Source of the DNA: Deltaproteobacteria bacterium
GTDB taxonomy: Bacteria > Myxococcota > Kuafuiibacteriia > Kuafuiibacteriales > Kuafuiibacteriaceae
Assembly (NCBI GenBank): GCA_016703535.1
Contig: JADJBV010000001.1
Location: 1-64,000, forward strand
Direction: 5' to 3'
DNA length: 64,000 nucleotides
The notes under the pieces are model-generated. The model was not told the DNA's origin, ran no database searches, and saw only the letters and a program-made list of their open reading frames with translations. Below, one piece after another: positions 9,842 to 19,925 of this stretch. Position 1 is the stretch's first letter; each line of letters begins with the position of its first letter. The translations under genes and the position numbers were made by a program.

Positions 9842-11014
9842 CTATCTGGCGGCGGCCGTGCGGCCCCCTTGCCGAGCCACGAAGACCTCGGTCCACGCCT
9901 TGATCTCCAGCTCACGGCCGTGCCCCTTACGCACGCCGTCGATGACCCGCAGCACCGCTCCAACGTCAACCGTCGGCACCAGCGCCCCGAGCGCCGCCTC
10001 GTAGACCACCGCCACCTCATCACCCGTCTTGGCGTATGTGAGGAAGCCATGCGGCCCGGGCCGACTCACCACGATCAGCTCGGCATCTCCGCGCTCCTCC
10101 GACCGTGCGACCTCCTCAGCCACCCCCCAGCCCGCCTCGCAGCGCGCCCTCACCGGGCACCACACACACCCGGCGCCTGGCCGAGCCGGGCCTGGGCGCT
10201 CAATGAGCTGCTCCGCCAACGTCGTGATGGACTCTCCAAGGACACGCTCCGTCGCGAACACCTCGTCCTCAGAGAGCGCCCAGGTCGCGCGCCCGTCGAG
10301 GTATTGCGCGGTGATGCGGGCAGGCCTCTCGCCAGCGGCTCGCCACCACAGCACGGCGTAACGAAGGAGCTGCTCACGGTGACGCTCGCTCGGCCGACCC
10401 GACTTGAAATCGACGACCTCGACGCCGTCGTCCGTCCACTGAACCCGGTCAATCACGCCCATGAACGGCAAGTCCGGGTGTTGGAGCCTAAGCTCTGTCA
10501 ACCCGCCGCAGACGCGGAGTCGCGCGGACAGGTCTCCTTCCTCCAGCGTGACCGGCTGGGCGTGAAGGCGGCCCGCGCCCGTGCCTGGTTGATACTGCTC
10601 ACGAAACAGGCGCACGGCGCGGTTCGTGAGCTCTTGGGGCGAGGTGCGCAGCTGAAAAGCGGGCCCGGGGCGCGGGTGCTCGGCCATCTTCTCTTGCCAC
10701 TCGGTGATGGCTGTGATGAACCCCTCGAAGAACTCGGCCTCTGCCGCCGCCGCCTTAAACTCGGCGCTGCCAAACGGGGGATTCCCACGCTGACCGCAGG
10801 CCCGCGCCAGCCGATCCAGGGCGTCATGAATGATCTGACCCTCGATGGCCGCGGGGCGCGGACGCACAGGAAACCGCGGATGAGCCCCCCAACGAGAGCG
10901 AAGGAGCTGCCAGCGGCGGGGGCAACCCTGAACCTCGTCTAGAGAAGAGCTGCTCCACAAGCCGGGCGAGGTGGCCCACTCAGTCGGCGCCTGGAGCTCG
11001 TAGAGTGTGTTCAC
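9842..11014 (-). CDS. PD-(D/E)XK nuclease with Cas4/RecB-type Fe-S cysteines, 390 residues
   Basis: The ATG at 11014 overlaps the upstream stop as ATGA. An early Cys (QGCPRRWQ) and a late CVWCPVRARC give the four cysteines that bind a 4Fe-4S cluster in Cas4, AddB and related nucleases. Between them are GVIDRVQ and VEVVDFKSG (the D...D-x-K core) followed by EQLLRYAVLW, the QxxxY-like element of RecB-family nucleases. An upstream GQIIHDALDRL supplies the usual conserved His helix. The frame is intact. After the last Cys there is a further ~90-residue C-terminal domain of unknown type. It likely cuts or resects DNA handled by the DUF1998 and UvrD helicases beside it. Confidence 0.8.
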   Translation of the reverse strand: MNTLYELQAPTEWATSPGLWSSSSLDEVQGCPRRWQLLRSRWGAHPRFPVRPRPAAIEGQIIHDALDRLARACGQRGNPPFGSAEFKAAAAEAEFFEGFITAITEWQEKMAEHPRPGPAFQLRTSPQELTNRAVRLFREQYQPGTGAGRLHAQPVTLEEGDLSARLRVCGGLTELRLQHPDLPFMGVIDRVQWTDDGVEVVDFKSGRPSERHREQLLRYAVLWWRAAGERPARITAQYLDGRATWALSEDEVFATERVLGESITTLAEQLIERPGPARPGAGCVWCPVRARCEAGWGVAEEVARSEERGDAELIVVSRPGPHGFLTYAKTGDEVAVVYEAALGALVPTVDVGAVLRVIDGVRKGHGRELEIKAWTEVFVARQGGRTAAAR

Positions 11015-14000
11015 GCGCCCCTCCCGGTCGTCCGAAAGCAGCGCTCGACGGCGGCGGGCAGGTCGTGAACGAGCTCAAAGGCGTCTAACGAGAGGGCCTC
11101 CATGAACTGGGATCGCGCCGCGACGATCACGGGTGATTCACATTGAGCAGGATCAACCAGCGGGTGATGAACGTCTACACACAGATCACCGTTGGGCAGG
11201 TGGACAAGCAGCGGGACACGCTCGCCTTCCAACATCACCCCGGCCTCTGAGCTGACCCCACGAAGCGTGAGGAGCTCACGCAGGCCCCCCAACACCCGCT
11301 CTTTGTCGGTGAACACCAGCTCGGGCAGATGACCCCCGCGCAGGTGACGCAGCAGCGCCAGCGCCAGATGTCGGTCAAGGGAGCTGTGAATCCAGTTGTT
11401 GCCGTAGTGCCGAATGCATCGATAACACGACGACGGGCAGTCACAGCCGCCCAACAAGACCTCGGTGGCGTCCAGCACCTCCTCCAGCGCCTCACCGACG
11501 GCCCGGGCGTAGCCGGCGCCACCTGGCAACAAGTCGTACAGATAGAGCTGCGCCTCGTCGGGTCGCCCCCCCATCACCGGCGTCCACCACCCAGACAGCT
11601 CACCTTCGTCGATCTGAAGCACCCGCGTGGCGGCCAAGGCGAGCGCCTCCACGAGGGACGTGAGCCCCATGCGGGCGGCGCGGGTGAGCAGGCCCGTGGT
11701 CACGCTCGTCCCGAGCTGGACGGGCGAGCTGACCCTCAGGTGCAGCAGCAGGGCGTCGGTGGGGAACTCGTGGCCGAGATAAAACGGGCCGTCCGCCACC
11801 CCCGCGCACACGAGCCCCCGCTCCAGGGGGTGTTGGTGGCTCGTGGGCGCGCCGCCCTTCAAGAGCTTGGTCGTGGTGTACCCCGGGCCATACTCTGGCT
11901 CCGCCCGGCCGCAGTCGGGACACACGCGGAATCCGCGCTGTCCGACGCCTTTGTTCACCATCACGAGGCGTCTGGGGCCGGTCCATCGGCGGATTCGGCC
12001 GTCATGGCCCTCACACCATTCGCCTGGCGGGTCCTGGGGCTCAAGCCGCGCGCGGTCGGTCATTCCTGCGTAGACGATGGCTTGCCCTCGGTCCACCTCT
12101 CGTTTCGCGTTCAGATCCGGGGCGAAGCCAGCGGGCGTGATGAAGGCCATTCGGGTGAGCTGATCGCCGCCGCAGACGGGGCAGAGGGTCGCCTGCGCCA
12201 TCGTCTCGTCCATGCTCGCCCACGAACAGTCGGAACAGGAGGTGTACGGGCGACGTCGTTTGAGGGTGTGCTCGGGCGTAGGCTCGAAGGGGGAATACAG
12301 AGCGGCCGACTCAAAGCGCCACTTGTCGATGGTGAGGCTGCGTCCGGGGGCGTACTCCGTCAGCGCGAGCTGAAGGTCGCGCTGAGGTTCGTAGTCGAAG
12401 GAGCGTTTTCCGGGGGGATCTCCCGGCCTGCGGCCCTTCGCGACCCAGAACGCGACGACGTCGGTCGGGAAGGCGTAGCGCGGCAGGACCGCGTGGCCGA
12501 TGAGCGTCTCCAAGAGCGGCTCCTCAGCCGACGCTCGATGGACTCCCGCTCCAAATCCGCCAAGGTCTCGCGCTGGGCGTACTCCTCAACGGGCAGCACA
12601 GCGCGAATGCGCGCTTTTGTCCCAGGGATGGCCTCCGCGATGGTGGTGTCGACCTCGGCGATGGTCTCGTTGAGGCCGAAGCTGTATCGAGGGACCCAGC
12701 CGTTGAGCTCTCGCTGCAAGAGCGTCGCGTGCTCGTCTAACCACGCCTCAAGCCGCAAGAGCGAGCAGGGGTGTGTCTCGGACAAGAACTTCTCGACTGT
12801 ACCCAATGAACCGAAGAGATCGTAGCTCGTGGGATCTGGCGGAACACGCTCATGGAAAAATCGCTGAATCAGATAGGCGTGGATGTGCCTCTCCAACACC
12901 TGCTGGTTCTCGACGTAGACGATGGGCGCCCGCACCTGGCCGGAGATGATCTCTTCAGGGTGATCGAAGAAGTGGGCGTCGTGAGAGGTGCCGTGGGCGT
13001 AGGTGATGACCGAGGCGATGGACCGACCTCGCCGACCCGCGCGTCCGGCGCGCTGCTGGTAGTTGGCGACGTGGGGTGGCACGTTCCGAAGCGCGACGCC
13101 GGACAAGGCGCCGATGTCGATGCCGACCTCCATCGTCGTGGTGCAGCTCAGCACGTCGATGGGGGGCTGGTTGTCTAAGGGGACGTCCTGAAAACGAAGC
13201 TCGTACTCCTCGACCTTGTTGAAGGCGCTGTCGTCCGACTGGCCTGTGAGCTGGGCGGAGTGCTCCGCCGCGGACAGCCCAAACGGCTCCAGGGTGCGCT
13301 CATCAAAGGCACGAAGCACCTGACGCCGGTAAAACCCGGTCCGCGCGTCGAGGTAATCGGCGTCGGCCTCGATGACCTTGCCGAGACAGGCGGGGCAGCT
13401 GTCCGCGAGGGCCTCGGGGTGGATTCGCCCGCAGTCGTGGCAGCGAAGCCAGGCGTTCTCCAGGCGCAGGTTTAGGCTCAACCCTCGGAGCTGGAGGAAA
13501 TACAGATCGGACTCAAAGTGCAGGAGCCCCTTGTCGCGCACGACATGCTGAAACCATTGGCTGACCTTGGTGACCGCGTCGGCGTCGTCGCTTAGAACGA
13601 GGGAGAGATACTTGTCGAATCGATTGGGCAGGATTTGGTCCATGCGCGCGCCGTTGATCCCGTTGGGGCTGGTCCAGCCCTCACCGAGCTCGCGGATCTC
13701 CCCGCGCCGTCGGGCCGGAACGAGCGGCGCTCCAGATGTTGCCGAATCCAGGCGCGGAACAGCACACGCTGGGCGTCTTTGTCTAAGCCGACGTCGGGAA
13801 AGTCGTCAAACACCATGAACGCCGCGTCTGGGTCTTCCTCCACTGTCGCCAGCCCGAGAGACGGCAATGAGTAGTAACGATCGGTCAGCTCGCTAAAGAT
13901 GGCTTGGGCGAAGGATCTCGTGGAGCGCAGCCAGCCTCGGTTCGCCATCATGATCGCTTGGTCGAGGGTCTTGCCTTTCACCTGCGACAGATGGTTGTGG

Positions 14001-16870
14001 AACTCGACCTCGTCCGCGGCGGGGAAGAGGTCGTATCCCCGCGCCGCGCAGAGGTGGACAACCCCGGCGTAGAGGAGCTCCATCGCCGAGTTCTTGGTAT
14101 GCTGACCCAGCTCATTTGCCGCGAGGGCCACGACCTGTCGGAACAGATCCCGGGCGTGGCTGTGCTCCAACGCCGGCGCCAGCCGCGCCGCCTTCTGCCG
14201 ACCGTCGCTGAACACCAGCACCTTCCGCCCATGGTTGGGCAGTCGGGGATCCTTCTTCTGCGGCGGCTGCTCCGCGAACTGCGCCTCGATGAGCGCGGTG
14301 AACGGCTGCTCGCCGCGCGTGCGGAAGTCGTAGATGCGGCTCTTCGCGGGGGAGGACGGCTGGCACATGGCGCAACGGTCGAAGGTGGCCTGCCGCCGGC
14401 CGTCGCCGTCCAGGGCCAACGCGAGCGTCCGGACCTCATCGTCGGGGAATCGATTGCCAACGTCGAGGAAGCCCGTTCGTAGATGCAGCCGCAGGAGAAC
14501 CGTCCGCTCGACGTAGCGGGGGGCGCCGGGCAGCAGCTCCATTCGATACAGCGCCCCTTCGGTCTCCCCCCACAGGAACGAGAGGTGCTCCAGCCCGTCG
14601 TCTTGGGAGTACGCCAATAGATAAGGGCTGCCGCAGCTACGGCAGGAGGAGATCTCGAACACACGACACCCACAGCTGTCGCAGGTGCTTCGTGGGCTCG
14701 TGAACAATCGCCCGAGCAGCGCGGGCTCGCCGGGCTCGGCTTGGCGGCCTCCACACACGGGGTTCACGCAGGCGTAGAGCCCATGAAGGCCACGAAACAG
14801 GCCGTGCACACGGGTAGGGACCAACCCAGGGTCATCGGGCTTCCGGCGTGCCAGAGTGCCGACGGTCAGGAGGGCCTCTAGGGCTCGCCGGGCCTGAGGA
14901 TGCCCTGGGAAGACGCGCTCGGCGAGCGACCCCAAGGCCACGGCTTTGCCAGCGGCCTCTTTCACGAGCTGGTTGACCCAGGGTTGGCCGACAAGCGCCG
15001 TGTGCAGATCCGAGAGGACCTCGGCCTCTGTGTGGGTCTCGTTCGTTGTCGTTGGCAGCAAAGGTTCGAGCGCGGCGCGCAGCGCGGGGCCGTCGAGGGC
15101 CTCGTTGATGGCGTCTAAGTCGAGGCTCGTGAGCAGGTCGGCAACCTCCCTTGACGCGGGCGCGGCGGGGGTGGGCACCTCGCGCGCGCCCGTGATGGCC
15201 TCAAAGTCTGAGGGTGTCTTGCCGATAATGTCCGCGGCGAATCGTTTGACCGTCTCTTTGGCCTCGGCTTCGGGATCGACCTCGACCGCCTGGCCTTGGC
15301 CGCGCCCGCCAGACGCGAGGGACGCGCTGGTCGCGATGACCCGCAGCTTGTGGGGTGCGTCGTGGATCCCCAAGCGCGCCCGCAGCCGCCGGATCAGAAA
15401 CGCGACCTCGGCCCCTTTCGCGCCGCGGTACATGTGCGCCTCATCCAACACGAGCAAGAGCTGCGCGCCGTCTTGCTGCAGCCAACGTTTGGTCTCAGCG
15501 AAGATCGGCCGCTCAAAGGGCCGCATCAGCATGTACTCAAGCATTGAGTAGTTGGTGATCAGCACGTCTGGGGCGTGCCCGGGTCGGCTGCCCGCGCCGT
15601 GCACCATCTCTTGACGGGTGAGCAGCTCCCGGTCGTCGGGCCCGGTGTGCAGTCGCCGCTCCCAGTTGTGGTCTGTGTACTCTTGACCGGTCTTTTTTCC
15701 GCTCTTGTAGGTTCGGCGGCGCGCCTCGCCCTCGGCGTAGAAGGCCCGCAGGTTCTTGGCGGGGTAGCGGCCGAGCTGGCGGAGACGCGCCTCCACCTCG
15801 GGCGACAGCCCAAGATAATAGTCTAGCAGGGGCTTGACCCGCTCGGCGTCCCGGGCGCTCGTGCGGGGCCCCGGGTAAGGCGTGCGTCCCGTGTAGACAC
15901 CAAACCGTGGGACGCGGCGCCCGGCGCCTAAGCGCTGAAAGGCGGTGGCGACGGTCGGGTCACCCAAGAGCAGGCGCAGGCGGGAGAGCTGATCATTCAC
16001 GAGCGCGTTCATCGGGTAGAGGATGAGGGCGCGCACGCCGTGCTGGGCGAAGGAGGCGGGCCGCTTCACCGCCTCGTCGTAGAGGCAGCCCAACATCGGC
16101 ACCAAGAAGCACTCGGTCTTGCCCGAGCCTGTGCCCGTCGCGACGACGATGTCCCGTCCATTGCCCAAAAACTCGCGAAAAGACATCTCTTGGTGGACAT
16201 ACATCGAAGGATGAAGGACAGTGCGCTCGTTCCCCGGGGCGCTCTGGGCGGAGAGCGTCTGCGACAGCTCGGAGAACAACTCGGCGATGTGGGAGGGCAA
16301 CCCGAGCTGAAGGTAGGTGTTCTGCGAGGTGACATACCGCGTCGTCGTCTCAATGTAGGGCTCTTGGGCGAGGAGATGCCCGCCGGCCTCCTCTTGCAGC
16401 AGGCGCCGCCGCGCGCGGACGAGGGTTGGGTCGCTCAGCGGGTAGGCGCTCTCGATGTACCCACGCAGGGTCTCTTGCAGACGCTTCACCAGCCGCGTCG
16501 GCGTGAACCGCTCGTCGCCGCTCGGGGCGCGCTCAAGCACCGTTGGCGTCGGCGGTGTCCCGGCGGGGGCGGGCAGCCGCACCTTGGACCGTTTGGAGCT
16601 GCGCTCGGCGGGGGTGACCTTCGCCCCCGTTCGATCGGTCCACGCCGCGATGGCCGCGTCGGCCTCGGGGCTCAACTCCGTGAGGGTGTCGGCCGCCTGC
16701 TCGGGCGTCAGGCCAAAAAACAGGAGGTCGAGCAGCTCGGGGGCGACCTCGACGACGCCGCTAAAGTCGAGCTTGTCACCGCGGTCGAGCTTCTTTTTTA
16801 AGAACGCCACGAGGTCTAAGTCGGTGAGGCGCCCATCTTCGATGTAGTTGTTGATCAGGACGACGCTCAT
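11011..16870 (-). pseudogene. large DEAD/DEAH-box helicase with C-terminal DUF1998, about 1950 residues, two frame breaks
   Basis: ATG 16870 overlaps the UvrD-fusion stop as ATGA. The first frame (to about 13700) holds the SF2 core: Walker A ATGTGSGKTE near residue 245, LILYPMNALVNDQ (motif Ia), LLLVLDEAHMYRG (DEAH) and TSASLAS. It also has zinc-ribbon pairs (CVNPVCGG, CDSCGCRVFEISSCRSC). The second frame (about 13700-12520) holds motif V/VI: TTTMEVGIDIGAL and NYQQRAGRAGRRG. The third (to 11011) is the DUF1998 region with CDCPSSCYRCIRHYGNN. The helicase-DUF1998 order in one ~1950-residue chain resembles DruE of Druantia. DISARM instead splits this into DrmA and DrmB. Both breaks are single-base shifts. 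If they are sequencing errors, the gene is complete. Confidence 0.8.
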
Positions 16871-18933
16871 TGGGCGCTCTCGACGTGCCAGTGGGTGAGA
16901 TCAAGGTCCTGGAGGGCAGGGTGGCGACAGCCCTCCGGGGCCAGCAGCATCAGGCCGCGCATCGCGCGGGTCATGCCGACATACAGAAGCCGCCGCTCAT
17001 GTCGAGCGCGCTCGTCAAACAGTCCGGGCTCGTCGAAGTCCTCGGGGACGGGCCACGCGCCGGTCTCTAAACCAGCGATGACCACGATCGGGAACTCAAG
17101 GCCCTTCGCGGTGTGCAGAGTGAGCAGGCGCACGACATCCTGCTTGAGGTCGAGGTCGCGTCCGGGGAAAAACCGCGCCTCGAGCCCTTGGGCGACGAGC
17201 TCTCGGGCGAGCGCCTCGCCGATCGCCGCGCCGGGGACGAGCACCGCGGCGGCGCTGGTCTTGAGGTGGAGGTGACGCGCCATCTGCCGCACAAAACGCA
17301 CGATCCACGTCGCCTGCGTTCCGGCGGCGAGGCCCTTCACGAGCACGGGGAGCGGGCCATCGTAGGGGCTGTCCGACCCAGCCAGGTCTTCGCCCTCGTC
17401 GGCGTGGAGCAGACCGAAGGCCGCGCGGTCGATCTCGCGGGTGGAGCGGTAGTTACGACGAAGAAGCGCGGTGCGCCCGCGGAACTGGAGTCGCGGGTGC
17501 GCCGAGCTCCAGGAGTAATTTCGGGAGTAGAGCGACTGTTTGTTGTCGGCGGCGAAGAAGAGCCCCTCGGCGGAGCTGCAGATCTCGGCCATCAGCGCCA
17601 GAAACACAGGGCTGAGATCCTGGGCCTCGTCCACGATGACGTAATCGAACCGCTCGACCGCGCCGCCCTCACGCAAGAGCCCCAGGGCCTCTCGCCGCAG
17701 CGCCGGGTACCGTTCGTGTTTACACTCGGCGAGAAAAGCCTGATGGAGCTCCCACACCGCCGTCCGGGCTCGCTCATTGAGCGGGAGGCCGCGCCCCGGG
17801 CGAGGCGCCGTCAGGTACTCGTCAAGCCCAGACAAGCCGCGCCCGTCGAGGATCCAGTCAAACTCCTCCAAGAGCCAGCCGTCGGTCAGCCGATCCAGGG
17901 CCCGCGCCCGCAGCCGTGACTCAAACGCGGACCCGCCCGGCTGGTGCCGTGCGCGCAAGTCCGCGAGGCGCCGCAGCGAGGCGCCGTCGGCCTCAAAGGC
18001 CCGGAGCGCCCGCGCTCGGGACACCACACGCCAGGCGATCTGGTCACAGGTCGCCACCTCCACCCGCCGGAGCTGATCGGGGGTCAAGAGCTGCTCCAGG
18101 AGCTGCCGCGTGACGGTCAAGAGCGCCCGGGTGTAGGTGGTGAACAGCACCCGCTCTCGCCCCGTGGCGCCGGGTCGCTCCAAGAGCGCCTTCACGCGGT
18201 ACAGCGCGACGGTGCTTTTTCCTGTGCCTGCGCCGCCACGAACCATCGTCGGCCCCTGCAAGGCCCAGCGGGTGAGCTTGAGCTGATCCTCGTCCAGACG
18301 CAACAAGAAGCCGAGGAGATCGCCCTCTTTGTAGCGCACAAGGTCGGCTGTGGAGGGCACGACGAGGTCGGGCTGCAGGTCCAGCCGCTCAATCGACGGC
18401 GGGAACAGTCGGTCCACGACCCGGGTGAGCACCTCGGCGGGGACAGCCGCCTGAAGCAAGGCCTCTTCAGTGGCGCAGCGCAACAGCACGGGCACCGTCG
18501 CGACGGGCACGCCGAGGGCTCGCAGGAGCTCGGGGGTGATCGGCTCGGGCAGCGGTCGCTCCTGCACGACGGGCGCTAGGCTGAACTTCCGCGGCTCGGA
18601 GCGTGTGAGCAGCGCGTCGAGGTCGTCGTCGTCCTCGGGGGGCAAGGCGTCGGGGGAGTCGGCGGGGAGGCCGTCGTAGGTGTCTTCGCGGCGGCGCTTC
18701 AGCCCAAGGAGGCTGATCCACTCTTCGCCAAAACGGTAGAACACCCGATGTTCGGCCACACGCATTCGGTACACGCCGTCGGCGCCTTTGAGCTTCTTCT
18801 TGACCTTGCCATTGGGGAGCGGGTCAGAGACGAGCTGGTTGATCTTCTCCCACAACAGCGCGGCGCGATCGTTCGGGAACGCCGCGATCTCCCTCATGCA
18901 GCTTGGCTTGATGGTGAGCTGGCGGCGGCTCAT
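16867..18933 (-). CDS. RelE/ParE-like domain fused to UvrD/Rep-type SF1 helicase, 688 residues
   Basis: I chose ATG 18933, which overlaps the upstream stop as ATGA, over the open frame reaching 19086. Residues 1-95 (KPSCMREIAAFPNDRAALLW, KKKLKGADGVYRMRVAEHRV, FYRFGEEWISLLGLKRR) match the RelE/ParE toxin fold, including the GVYRMRV-x-YR-type strands. After an acidic linker comes an SF1A helicase: MVRGGAGTGKST (Walker A), TYTRALL, DYVIVDEAQDLSP (Walker B), ADNKQSLY, LRRNYRST, LTLHTAKGLEFPIVVI and RRLLYVGMTRA. The frame is intact. The toxin-like part may act as an RNA- or ribosome-binding module or as a regulatory arm. The fusion is conserved-looking rather than accidental because both halves are complete. 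Confidence 0.85.
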   Translation of the reverse strand: MSRRQLTIKPSCMREIAAFPNDRAALLWEKINQLVSDPLPNGKVKKKLKGADGVYRMRVAEHRVFYRFGEEWISLLGLKRRREDTYDGLPADSPDALPPEDDDDLDALLTRSEPRKFSLAPVVQERPLPEPITPELLRALGVPVATVPVLLRCATEEALLQAAVPAEVLTRVVDRLFPPSIERLDLQPDLVVPSTADLVRYKEGDLLGFLLRLDEDQLKLTRWALQGPTMVRGGAGTGKSTVALYRVKALLERPGATGRERVLFTTYTRALLTVTRQLLEQLLTPDQLRRVEVATCDQIAWRVVSRARALRAFEADGASLRRLADLRARHQPGGSAFESRLRARALDRLTDGWLLEEFDWILDGRGLSGLDEYLTAPRPGRGLPLNERARTAVWELHQAFLAECKHERYPALRREALGLLREGGAVERFDYVIVDEAQDLSPVFLALMAEICSSAEGLFFAADNKQSLYSRNYSWSSAHPRLQFRGRTALLRRNYRSTREIDRAAFGLLHADEGEDLAGSDSPYDGPLPVLVKGLAAGTQATWIVRFVRQMARHLHLKTSAAAVLVPGAAIGEALARELVAQGLEARFFPGRDLDLKQDVVRLLTLHTAKGLEFPIVVIAGLETGAWPVPEDFDEPGLFDERARHERRLLYVGMTRAMRGLMLLAPEGCRHPALQDLDLTHWHVESAQ

Positions 18934-19925
18934 CGTCCACGCTCCAAGACGCCGAGCCTGTTCGCCAGCAGCTGGAGCACGTGGTCGACGGCCGCGGAGG
19001 GGAGGCGCCAGCAGGCGTTCCCGGCCCGCTCTCCCGCGGCCTCGGCCTGGAGCGACAGCCAGCGATACTCCGGGCGCGGGAGCCACTTGGGGAGCTCCAC
19101 GAGCGCGGAGTCGCCTACATGCTCAACGACGGCGGTGGCGGTGGCGCTCGTGAGACGTGAGAGGGCGAAGCGCGCTCGATCCGCGTCATCAGAAGAGAGA
19201 TCCACGAAGGGCGCCGTCGCCGGGGAGCCTCCGCCCGCGGTCCAGACCCGGCGATGTCCACCGAAGGATGTCTTCGCCCACCACAGCCGCGCGTCCGATA
19301 GGCCACGACGCCAACCCGGACGGACCCCTTCGGGCGCCCAGCCTCGCCAGTCCAAGGGGCCATCCCGCTCCAACGAGCCAGGAGGGCAGGACTCCCAGAC
19401 CAGGCGCTCATCAAGGTGGGAGAGGAAGGCGCCGTCGGCCGGGGGCGCGCGATGAAGTCCGGCCCAGGTCTCGGGGGAGACGACGCGGCCGCCGATCGCC
19501 GTGATGGCGCCTTCTAGGCGTGTGTCCCACTCCACGCGCCGAGCGGCGCCTTGGGCGACCGGCGCGCGCCCGAGGGCCGTCGCCAGCGCTGGGGTCGGCA
19601 GGCTCGTGAACAGTCGGGCCGAGCCGTTGAGCAGCGGGACGGCGCGCGGCGGCGTGGCCCACAAAACCCCACCCGGGGCCAAGATGAGGTCGCCCTCACG
19701 CTCAAGCGCGTCGCAGCTCGCGGCCAGCCGCTCTTCGTCGATGTCACAGGCGGGGCGCAGAAGGCGCCGGACCCGATCCAGGGTGACGGCGCGCGGGGCG
19801 TGTCCGCGGGCGTGGACCTCGGCGCGGAGCGCCGCGCACAGACCTTCGGGGGTCTCCGGCGTCGCGCCTAGGCGCCGCTGAAGCTGGTCGATGGCGGCTG
19901 TCGTGGTGAGCAGACTGAGCGTCAT
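18930..19925 (-). CDS. unknown protein, 331 residues, between the S24 and UvrD-fusion genes
   Basis: ATG 19925 shares a base with the previous stop (TAATG), and the stop overlaps the next ATG (ATGA), so coupling is tight on both sides. The N-terminal ~90 residues (AVTLDRVRRLLRPACDIDEE, RLAASCDALEREGDLILAPG) look like a winged-helix segment. The rest has several Trp-rich strands (LDWRGWAPEGVRPGW, RPEYRWLSLQAEAAG). No catalytic motif is visible. The frame is intact, which argues for a structured, functional protein. A helper for the helicases is the likeliest role by position alone. Confidence 0.6.
   Translation of the reverse strand: MTLSLLTTTAAIDQLQRRLGATPETPEGLCAALRAEVHARGHAPRAVTLDRVRRLLRPACDIDEERLAASCDALEREGDLILAPGGVLWATPPRAVPLLNGSARLFTSLPTPALATALGRAPVAQGAARRVEWDTRLEGAITAIGGRVVSPETWAGLHRAPPADGAFLSHLDERLVWESCPPGSLERDGPLDWRGWAPEGVRPGWRRGLSDARLWWAKTSFGGHRRVWTAGGGSPATAPFVDLSSDDADRARFALSRLTSATATAVVEHVGDSALVELPKWLPRPEYRWLSLQAEAAGERAGNACWRLPSAAVDHVLQLLANRLGVLERGR

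Noticed and set aside
11329..12825. 498-codon rightward frame opposite the DUF1998 region
   Set aside because: Antisense shadow. The leftward frame has the Cys-rich DUF1998 signature.
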